Virus record (IMG/VR): IMGVR_UViG_3300038825_001176
Coordinates: 1 to 26,251 of that record
DNA length: 26,251 bases
Direction: 5' to 3' (one strand)
DNA from: a virus
Numbering within the stretch: the stretch's first letter is position 1; each line of letters starts with the position of its first letter. Below, in pieces: positions 21,926 through 26,251 of the stretch. The position numbers and the translations under genes were made by a program. Under the pieces are notes generated by a model that saw nothing but the letters and a program-made list of their open reading frames with translations, was not told the origin of the DNA and did not search any database.

Positions 21926-22177
21926 ATGGTTGAAGTCTGGGCCGCCGTTGCTGGCGCGTCAATCACAGTGGCAGGCTTGGGCGCTTCAGGAATTAGTCGT
22001 CAAAGCCGTCAAGGTCAGGATTCATTGATTCGGCTGACTGCTGCTGTTGATAACCTTGCTGGCCGTCTAGATATTTTGCACAACGACATTAAGACGAAGG
22101 ACATGGAAGTCTTTGCCAGATTGAACGAGTTGGAGCGTTCAGTGGCGAGACTGGAAGGGCATAGCGATAGGCACTAA
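21926..22177 (+). CDS. Membrane/coiled-coil protein, lysis-region candidate
   Basis: This 83-aa protein has an N-terminal hydrophobic segment (about residues 3-20, EVWAAVAGASITVAGLGA) and then a long amphipathic helix with heptad pattern (RQGQDSLIRLTAAVDNLAGRLDILHNDIKT, FARLNELERSVARLEG). One membrane segment plus a coiled coil resembles inner-membrane spanins or holin accessory proteins. ATG 21926 is chosen because GGGAG precedes it by about 7 nt; the in-frame TTG at 21902 is less likely. A lysis role is inferred from neighbours only. Confidence 0.65.
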   Translation: MVEVWAAVAGASITVAGLGASGISRQSRQGQDSLIRLTAAVDNLAGRLDILHNDIKTKDMEVFARLNELERSVARLEGHSDRH

Positions 22178-22204
22178 CGTAATAGTGTTATTCAAGGCAG
22201 TCCC

Positions 22205-22378
22205 ATGCTTTTGATTCTCAAGCCGATCTTGATGACCGCGTGGAAATCAAGAGCGTTTAAGGAATTGATTGTGGCGATGTTGGAGAAAATCGTCGCTAGA
22301 ACGGACAACGACATCGATGACCTTTTTTGTAAGCACGCACGCGAACTGCTTTTGCCTGACACAAGAGTTGAAAAGTAG
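22205..22378 (+). CDS. Small helical protein (57 aa)
   Basis: This 57-aa protein, MLLILKPILMTAWKSRAFKE at its start, has one amphipathic helix and an ARTDNDIDDLFCKHAREL segment. Small proteins with a TDN-x-x-DD motif stand near lysis genes in several phages, as I recall, with no known role. Its TAG is immediately followed by the ATG of the peptidase gene, which supports it as real. AAGGCAG lies about 7 nt upstream of the start. Confidence 0.62.
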   Translation: MLLILKPILMTAWKSRAFKELIVAMLEKIVARTDNDIDDLFCKHARELLLPDTRVEK

Positions 22379-23128
22379 ATGCTGTCCGGCATCATCCAAG
22401 TGACCCTGCTTCTGGGAGTCATGGCCTTAGCGTTGCTGCCGTTTTTCGAGTGGTACAAGCCAGACGTGCCGCATCGCATGGCTGCCATTAAGCAGTTAGA
22501 GGAAGCGATGCCTGAGGAGTTGTTGTCAGAAGATGCCGAGTGGTTTCAGGCTTGGAAGGCCAGCGGCATTGACCAGGAGGTTTATGTGCCTCGATACTTC
22601 CGACAACTTGATCTGCCTGGCGGCGAGCGCAAATGCTTTACGTCGGCCGCGGCCATGGTCGCCGCCTTTTACAAAAAGGTCGCGACTCAGGAGGAGTACG
22701 AGCGGGTTAGGGCTCGATACGGCGACACTACTTCTGTGTTTGCCCACGTCGAGGCATTGACCAGCCTGGGCCTGCAGGTCCGCTTTGTAGACAACGCTGA
22801 TGCAGAAGACGTGATGGAGGCCATTGACGCTGGCATCCCTGTCCTGGTCGGTTGGTTGCACCAGGGCAACATGCTGCGCGGTGAACCGCCTATGTGTTCA
22901 AACCTGACGTGCGGCCACTGGTCGATCCTCCACGGGTACTCGGGTCGATACAGCTCAGACCCGAGCTGGCTTATGACGGACCCAGCTGGGCTGCCAGACA
23001 TTGAACGCGGCGGCCACAATCCTGCACTGTCTGGCTATCGCGTCAGCGTGCGGCAAGCTGCCTTTCATCAACGTTGGCAAGATCAAGGGCCTAGGTCTGG
23101 CTGGGCGATATTCGCGGAGGCAAACTAG
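22379..23128 (+). CDS. Membrane-anchored C39-like cysteine peptidase (possible lysis enzyme)
   Basis: This 249-aa protein has an N-terminal hydrophobic anchor (residues about 3-23, SGIIQVTLLLGVMALALLPF), a helical linker, and a papain-fold C39-like domain: Gln 76 and Cys 86 in YFRQLDLPGGERKCFTSAAA, His 180 in CGHWSILHGY, and Asp 201 in MTDPAG. These suit the Gln-Cys-His-Asp catalytic set. No other endolysin is visible, so peptidoglycan peptide cutting from the periplasmic face is a good guess. The anchor is Leu-rich, less like a releasable SAR segment. It could instead process another phage protein. It starts right after the 57-aa gene's stop. Confidence 0.75.
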   Translation: MLSGIIQVTLLLGVMALALLPFFEWYKPDVPHRMAAIKQLEEAMPEELLSEDAEWFQAWKASGIDQEVYVPRYFRQLDLPGGERKCFTSAAAMVAAFYKKVATQEEYERVRARYGDTTSVFAHVEALTSLGLQVRFVDNADAEDVMEAIDAGIPVLVGWLHQGNMLRGEPPMCSNLTCGHWSILHGYSGRYSSDPSWLMTDPAGLPDIERGGHNPALSGYRVSVRQAAFHQRWQDQGPRSGWAIFAEAN

Positions 23129-23151
23129 GTTGCACTTTTGAAAATCAACGA

Positions 23152-23664
23152 ATGACGGTTCTGTGTGACTGGGAGATCAGAGCCCGTTGCGGAAAAGGCG
23201 GAATGATTGCCCCGTTTGACTCAGAGCTTCTAAATCCAGCGAGTTTGGATGTGCGGCTGGGCTTGCATCTCATGGTTGAGAACATCTGCGACCCTGAGCT
23301 GCTGCGGATCGACATTTCAGGCAGAACAAAGGACGATCCGTTTCTGCTGGAACCCGGTGAATTTTGCCTGGCTGAAACAGTCGAGCTGTTTAACATCCCT
23401 GATGACATAAGCGCGCAGTTTGCCCTCAAATCGAGCCGAGCCAGGGAGGGCTACAACCATTGCCTTGCAGGCTGGATCGACAACGGATATTCAGGGCGTC
23501 TAACCCTTGAATTGAAGAACGAGCGACTGCATCACCCACTTCCGCTGTATCCCGGCCTAAAGATTGGTCAGATTATCTTTTTCAAGATGACGCCGCCCAT
23601 GCGGACCTATCGAGAGACAGGCCATTACAACAACCACTTGACAGTCATGCCTTCCGTGGCATGA
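23152..23664 (+). CDS. dcd: dCTP deaminase-like nucleotide enzyme
   Basis: This 170-aa protein belongs to the dCTP deaminase/dUTPase superfamily, which makes dUTP or dUMP for dTMP synthesis in infected cells. Motifs in order are NPASLDVRLG (28-37), LEPGEFCLAET (66-76), FALKSSRAREG (90-100), GWIDNGYSGRLTLELKN (107-123) with Glu 120 as the likely catalytic acid, and GLKIGQIIFF (135-144). The SSxAR motif and IDxGYSG favour dCTP deaminase over plain dUTPase; a bifunctional enzyme cannot be excluded. Length is close to the family's 170-195 aa. It is soluble. It follows the peptidase gene by 23 nt. Confidence 0.85.
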   Translation: MTVLCDWEIRARCGKGGMIAPFDSELLNPASLDVRLGLHLMVENICDPELLRIDISGRTKDDPFLLEPGEFCLAETVELFNIPDDISAQFALKSSRAREGYNHCLAGWIDNGYSGRLTLELKNERLHHPLPLYPGLKIGQIIFFKMTPPMRTYRETGHYNNHLTVMPSVA

Positions 23665-23686
23665 CTTGACAAGAATCTTCAAGGCT

Positions 23687-23902
23687 ATGGGCTGGGCTGA
23701 CTGGATGGTCATCAACCAAAGCCTTGAGGAAGAGCTTGAGGTTGAACGCAGCGTTAGAGAGGTCTACAGCTGCGAAGACGAGGAGGCATTAAAAGAGCTT
23801 TGCGCCGGCCTTGTCCGGCAAAGCTGGCATCAGGGCAAACTGCTCAGCCAAGCTGTCACACGCATTGGTGAACTTGACGCCAAGCTGGCTTGCTGGGATT
23901 AG
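23687..23902 (+). CDS. Small conserved cyanophage-type protein
   Basis: This 71-aa acidic helical protein, MGWADWMVINQSLEEELEVE at its start, has LVRQSWHQGKLLSQAVTRIGELDAKLA in the second half. I recall similar MGWAxxM...LEEELE...HQxQLLxQA proteins in marine cyanophages, function unknown. An upstream in-frame TTG at 23666 would add 7 residues; ATG 23687 with AAGG upstream is preferred. Its TAG overlaps the stop of the convergent gene at 23900-23901. Confidence 0.68.
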   Translation: MGWADWMVINQSLEEELEVERSVREVYSCEDEEALKELCAGLVRQSWHQGKLLSQAVTRIGELDAKLACWD

Positions 23903-24060
23903 CCGTGCTTCCCGGTCAGCCTTGACCTGTAGAGCCTGACGGCCGCCTCATAGTGAAAGTTGGCCTGCCAGTCATATTTGAAATAACGAGTCATCCCACC
24001 GTGACTCACCTCCCAAAGCATCAGCCCGTCCTTGCTGACCTGCTTGATGGTTGGCTTCAT
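23899..24060 (-). CDS. Small protein of unknown function (53 aa)
   Basis: This 53-aa protein, MKPTIKQVSKDGLMLWEVSH at its start, then RYFKYDWQANFHYEAAVRLY, has an alternating aromatic pattern of a small beta-alpha fold. It is the last gene of the leftward operon, but a terminator sits immediately before its ATG and no Shine-Dalgarno lies between. A later in-frame ATG at 24021 has AAGGA 7 nt upstream and would give 40 aa. A longer frame from 24150 would overlap the previous gene and read through the hairpin, which is unlikely. Confidence 0.55.
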   Translation of the reverse strand: MKPTIKQVSKDGLMLWEVSHGGMTRYFKYDWQANFHYEAAVRLYRSRLTGKHG

Positions 24061-24085
24061 AAAAAAGGAGCGCGGCGGCGCTCCT
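24061..24085 (-). terminator. Intrinsic terminator, leftward, touching the next start codon
   Basis: Read leftward, AGGAGCGC (24085-24078), loop CGCC, GCGCTCCT (24073-24066) form a perfect 8-bp stem, followed by a T run to 24061. The ATG of the following gene begins at 24060. It ends most transcripts of the replication operon after the gene 24107-24394. Confidence 0.85.
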
Positions 24086-24106
24086 AGTTTCTCGTTCGTC
24101 ACAAGC

Positions 24107-24394
24107 TTAAAAGTCAGCGGTTGACGTGTCAGCTGGGCGGGGCTTGGCATCGCTAAGAGCCATCAGCAGATAATCATTGCCGGCTTTGCTTTGACGCGGC
24201 ATCAGGTTGGCGCGCAGTTTGACGCACTCCTCGCCTTTTTGGTTCTCGCAGCGGTCTGCGGTCTTGACCCATTCCACAAGCTTGCGCAGCTCGTCCACAG
24301 GCACTTCCATGGCGGCCCAGTAGTGACCGTCTTTTTTTTGATCTTTGTTGAAGTTGCCCCAGATGTTGAAGGCGTCGGGTGCGAAGTCAGGCAT
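24107..24394 (-). CDS. Hypothetical protein of the recombination operon (95 aa)
   Basis: This 95-aa soluble protein starts MPDFAPDAFNIWGNFNKDQK. It has a WAAMEVPVDELRKLVEWVKT helix, two Cys (DRCENQKGEECVKLRANL) and a LMPRQSKAGNDYLLMALSDA strand region, and a polar tail. The alternation of strands with basic residues could suit a nucleic-acid-binding fold, but I recognise no family. It begins at a TGATG overlap with the ribbon-helix-helix gene and lies in an operon with recombination proteins. Confidence 0.68.
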   Translation of the reverse strand: MPDFAPDAFNIWGNFNKDQKKDGHYWAAMEVPVDELRKLVEWVKTADRCENQKGEECVKLRANLMPRQSKAGNDYLLMALSDAKPRPADTSTADF

Positions 24395-24576
24395 CAGTTG
24401 AAGAATTTAGAGATGATGGTTTGCAGCGCAGAGTTGATTACGCCGTGATGGCGCTGCTCTGCGTAGTGCTGCAGCTGTGCAGACAGTTGCTTGTCAAGGC
24501 GCACTTGAAAGTGCCCTGAGCGGCGGTTGGCATCTGCCTTGGCTTGCTGTTCGCGTTTCTTGTCGTCCTCAGGCAT
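24394..24576 (-). CDS. Ribbon-helix-helix DNA-binding protein
   Basis: This 60-aa protein has a basic charged lead (PEDDKKREQQAKADANRRSG) and then the short beta strand and two helices of the MetJ/Arc/CopG fold: HFQVRLDKQLSAQLQHYAEQRHHGVINSALQTIISKFF. Such proteins bind DNA as dimers and often repress their own operon. It overlaps the ERF gene by 8 nt and the next gene by 1 nt. The target site is not identifiable here. Confidence 0.72.
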   Translation of the reverse strand: MPEDDKKREQQAKADANRRSGHFQVRLDKQLSAQLQHYAEQRHHGVINSALQTIISKFFN

Positions 24577-25225
24577 TTTCCTGAATCCAAACCTGATGTT
24601 TGCGGCTGGTTATTGCAGGAGCGACCTTAGCGTTGTCGCCTAGCTTGAACGCGAAGCGGAACGACTTGCAGAAGTCCTCGCGCTTGCCTGGGCTCATCTC
24701 GCTGATAAGACCGACGAGCATGTTGCGCTCCTCTGTTGTCAGCGGCTGATCGTCTTTGGCGACACCCTCAACCGCCGGCCCCTTTTTTGGCGTTTGCTGG
24801 GTTTGCAGTTTTGCTGTTGGCTTGCTGTCAGCAAAATCGCCATCAACATCCATATCTGCCGTCAATCCCAGCAGTGCTAGGCAGCTATACCTTTTTAGGT
24901 AGGTACAAGAGGCCCCGAAGTCGTGCAATGCGTTGCGCCCTTTGCCAATAATCATCGGCAAGCGGCTCACAAGCTCAGCGCCGCTGACGTGCAGCAACCG
25001 CGTCACAAGGATCGGATCAACGCCCTCACTCGGCTCAAACGTCTGTGAAATCACAAGACCGTTTTTGATGAGGTGAGGCGTGACAGTTGAAAGCACAGTC
25101 TCAAGGTCAGCAAACTTGCCATATTGCGCATTTGCCGTCTTGCTGATTGCCGGGACAGTTTTGTGAAACTGCACTAGGGCTTCAATCAAGAGCTGTGACG
25201 GTGATGATGGCACCGAGGAAGTCAT
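24569..25225 (-). CDS. erf: ERF-family single-strand annealing protein
   Basis: This 218-aa protein belongs to the ERF recombinase superfamily, which anneals complementary single-stranded DNA during phage replication and repair. Motifs are an N-terminal LLIEALVQFHKTVPAISKTA, GKFADLETVLSTVTPHLIKN, GLVISQTFEPSEG, TRLLHVSGAELVSRLPM, and DFGASCTYLKRYSCLALLGL (the GAxxTYxKRYxLxxLLGL signature), then DMDVDGDF. A linker and a helical tail follow. The frame is open back to 25303; ATG 25225 with AAAGG upstream is chosen because residues before it are coded in RusA and do not look like ERF. Overlap with RusA is 44 nt. Confidence 0.85.
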   Translation of the reverse strand: MTSSVPSSPSQLLIEALVQFHKTVPAISKTANAQYGKFADLETVLSTVTPHLIKNGLVISQTFEPSEGVDPILVTRLLHVSGAELVSRLPMIIGKGRNALHDFGASCTYLKRYSCLALLGLTADMDVDGDFADSKPTAKLQTQQTPKKGPAVEGVAKDDQPLTTEERNMLVGLISEMSPGKREDFCKSFRFAFKLGDNAKVAPAITSRKHQVWIQENA

Positions 25226-25628
25226 CTGTTGCGTACCTTTTGATTGCGTGAATTGAAACGATGCTGGCGTCATTGGCCAGCAAGACTTGGGCAACTGCCT
25301 CACCGAGGCTGTCCCCGATTGCGCGAGTCAATTTGTCGAGATCTGGGGTTTTTGTGTGATGTTCGGGCGCAGAAGCTTTGAGCTTACCGGCGTTGCCACC
25401 AGTGCCGAAATGAGACTTTGGGCGAGGGAAAACAAACTCACAGCGCAATGAAACTGCAGCTGATTTGTTCCAGTCGTCTGGCCTTGCTCGATGTGCTGCA
25501 GATGCAACATCAGTACGCCAACTGCCGAGGGCTTCTCGATTGTTGGCAACAACTCGACTGCCATAGGCTTTCACAGAACCTTGAGGCACAGGAGTGCCAA
25601 GAACGCGGAAGGTGAAACTACTTGGCAT
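25182..25628 (-). CDS. rusA: RusA-type Holliday junction resolvase
   Basis: This 148-aa enzyme cuts four-way DNA junctions made by recombination. It has FRVLGTPVPQGSVKAYGSRV at the start, a FVFPRPKSHF segment, and the catalytic region TPDLDKLTRAIGDSL (Asp 96, Asp 98, Asp 106) followed by NDASIVSIHAIKRYA. Length fits the family (about 120-150 aa). The lysine important in E. coli RusA (position 76, from memory) aligns with Arg 102 here. It overlaps the upstream 50-aa gene by 11 nt. Together with the ERF protein it forms a phage recombination pair. Confidence 0.85.
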   Translation of the reverse strand: MPSSFTFRVLGTPVPQGSVKAYGSRVVANNREALGSWRTDVASAAHRARPDDWNKSAAVSLRCEFVFPRPKSHFGTGGNAGKLKASAPEHHTKTPDLDKLTRAIGDSLGEAVAQVLLANDASIVSIHAIKRYATDDFLGAIITVTALD

Positions 25629-25770
25629 CAGGCTTTTTCAAGGCGTTGTAGAAAGCTCTTTCTAGTGCAGTAAGGCGTGGGTTTTTCTCATTGAGAGCTG
25701 CTTTGGCTCTCGCCTTAGCTGCAGCGATGTTTTCGTGCGGCGTGTAGCTCCAATAGATTCCACGGCCCAT
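25618..25770 (-). CDS. Small basic protein (50 aa)
   Basis: This 50-aa protein starts MGRGIYWSYTPHENIAAAKA and continues with RAKAALNEKNPRLTALERAF, an amphipathic basic helix that may bind nucleic acid. It begins 1 base from the TAG of the previous gene and overlaps RusA by 11 nt, so it fits the operon as a coupled gene. No family is recognised. Confidence 0.6.
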   Translation of the reverse strand: MGRGIYWSYTPHENIAAAKARAKAALNEKNPRLTALERAFYNALKKPDAK

Positions 25771-26034
25771 CTACTTCAAGCTTTCGCAGGCGGCTTGCCA
25801 GCCTTGATCACAGTGTTGGCGCTGCTGCTTGTCGAGAGTGTCAGTGAGACTGATCCAAAAAGCACCGCCAAGCAAGACGCAAAAAATGGCAACAATGATG
25901 CCGTTGGTCTTGGGGCTGCGGTGTTCCGGGTCATAGAAACCAGGACTGCGATAGTTGATGTCTTTGCGGTTCATGAGCGAACGAGAGAAGGGGCTCATGC
26001 GCAGCATCATGCCGTCACTGGTATGCCATGTCAA
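25771..26034 (-). CDS. Small membrane protein
   Basis: This protein of up to 87 aa has one membrane segment (about residues 44-65, GIIVAIFCVLLGGAFWISL) and a Cys-containing C-terminus. Before it is a polar stretch FYDPEHRSPKTNG. The start is uncertain: a TTG at 26034 overlaps the previous TGA (TTGA) and has an AAGGGC upstream; ATGs at 26010, 25998 and 25974 lack ribosome sites. Its place in a recombination operon is unusual; the function is unknown. Confidence 0.6.
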   Translation of the reverse strand: MTWHTSDGMMLRMSPFSRSLMNRKDINYRSPGFYDPEHRSPKTNGIIVAIFCVLLGGAFWISLTDTLDKQQRQHCDQGWQAACESLK

Positions 26035-26150
26035 CGTTTGCCCTTGCCTTTCTTCTTTTTCTTTGGCTTCTGTTGCACTCGCTGCACGGTCTCTAAGTAG
26101 CCGGGGGGCTCAGGCACGCCCCCCTTGCGCAGGATCTCAGACCAATTCAC
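26031..26150 (-). CDS. Small basic protein (39 aa)
   Basis: This 39-aa protein starts at GTG 26150 (VNWSEILRKGGVPEPPGYLE) and ends in a Lys run (KPKKKKKGKGKR). I recall short WxEILxxxGVxEPPG proteins with basic tails in cyanophages. The GTG overlaps the previous gene's TGA (GTGA), and its own TGA overlaps the next TTG. The short length keeps confidence moderate. Confidence 0.6.
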   Translation of the reverse strand: MNWSEILRKGGVPEPPGYLETVQRVQQKPKKKKKGKGKR

Positions 26151-26251
26151 GCAGATGCCAAGCGTTCAAGCATTTTGCCCTTGACTGTGAATTGCGGCCT
26201 AAAGCTGCCGTTTGAGCGCATGGTGTCGATGTATGTCCATTGGTCATCAGG
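26147..26251 (-). CDS. Unknown protein, C-terminal 34 residues only
   Basis: This frame enters from the right edge and ends at a TGA at 26149-26147. The visible part, DDQWTYIDTMRSNGSFRPQF and then TVKGKMLERLASA, is coding-like and joined to the next gene by a GTGA overlap. Too little is visible to name it; it belongs to the same leftward replication operon. Confidence 0.6.
   Translation of the reverse strand, partial: PDDQWTYIDTMRSNGSFRPQFTVKGKMLERLASA

Noticed and set aside
24191-24448. 85-aa rightward open frame
   Set aside because: It is antisense to the 95-aa and ribbon-helix-helix genes and has no ribosome site.
25735-26100. 121-aa rightward open frame
   Set aside because: It is antisense to the chain of overlapping small leftward genes, which have better coupling and recognisable motifs.
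1-26251. tRNA genes, attachment sites or an integrase
   Set aside because: No cloverleaf-like sequence, direct att-like repeats or recombinase motifs were seen; GGTTCAAGTC at about 1032 lies inside the terminase gene without a matching acceptor stem.

Overview
The window is a stretch of a tailed-phage genome or prophage with a lambda/HK97-type siphovirus layout. The host is probably a marine picocyanobacterium (Synechococcus or Prochlorococcus). That host guess rests on several small proteins that resemble families I remember from marine cyanophages: a basic 41-aa protein, a 77-aa membrane protein, a set of exported proteins and a C1q-like structural protein. No database search was possible. 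No integrase, repressor, tRNA, CRISPR array, insertion sequence or photosynthesis gene is visible, so phage versus prophage cannot be decided here.

Region 1 (1-17949, rightward) is one dense morphogenesis operon. Its order is terminase large subunit (5' end cut by the window), gpW-like joining protein, portal, a protease-capsid fusion, small head proteins, head-tail connector, a C1q-like fibre, tail terminator, major tail protein, tail assembly chaperones joined by a -1 frameshift, tape measure, tail-tip proteins, hub, two gpM-like paralogs and a long repeat-rich tail fibre. Most genes overlap by 1-4 nt (ATGA, GTGA, TAATG) or sit only a few bases apart, which implies translational coupling.

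Region 2 (18003-18979, rightward) holds small accessory genes: 63 aa, 41 aa, a 112-aa exported beta-rich protein, a strong terminator, and a 77-aa membrane protein.

Region 3 (18982-21899) is an envelope module with both strands in use. A leftward four-gene operon (21899 to 19965) encodes one membrane protein and three proteins with signal peptides, each gene overlapping the next by 4 nt. A rightward gene (19301-20077) overlaps it tail-to-tail, and the probable terminator of the leftward operon lies inside that rightward gene. A further leftward gene (18982-19302) diverges from the rightward one at a shared CATG.

Region 4 (21926-23902, rightward) holds a membrane/coiled-coil protein, a 57-aa protein, a membrane-anchored C39-like cysteine peptidase (lysis candidate), a dCTP deaminase-like enzyme and a 71-aa protein.

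Region 5 (23899-26251, leftward) is the end of a replication/recombination operon that enters from the right edge: several tiny proteins, a RusA-type resolvase, an ERF-type single-strand annealing protein, a ribbon-helix-helix protein and two small unknowns. It converges on region 4 with overlapping stop codons.

There is no stretch longer than about 80 bases without a gene.
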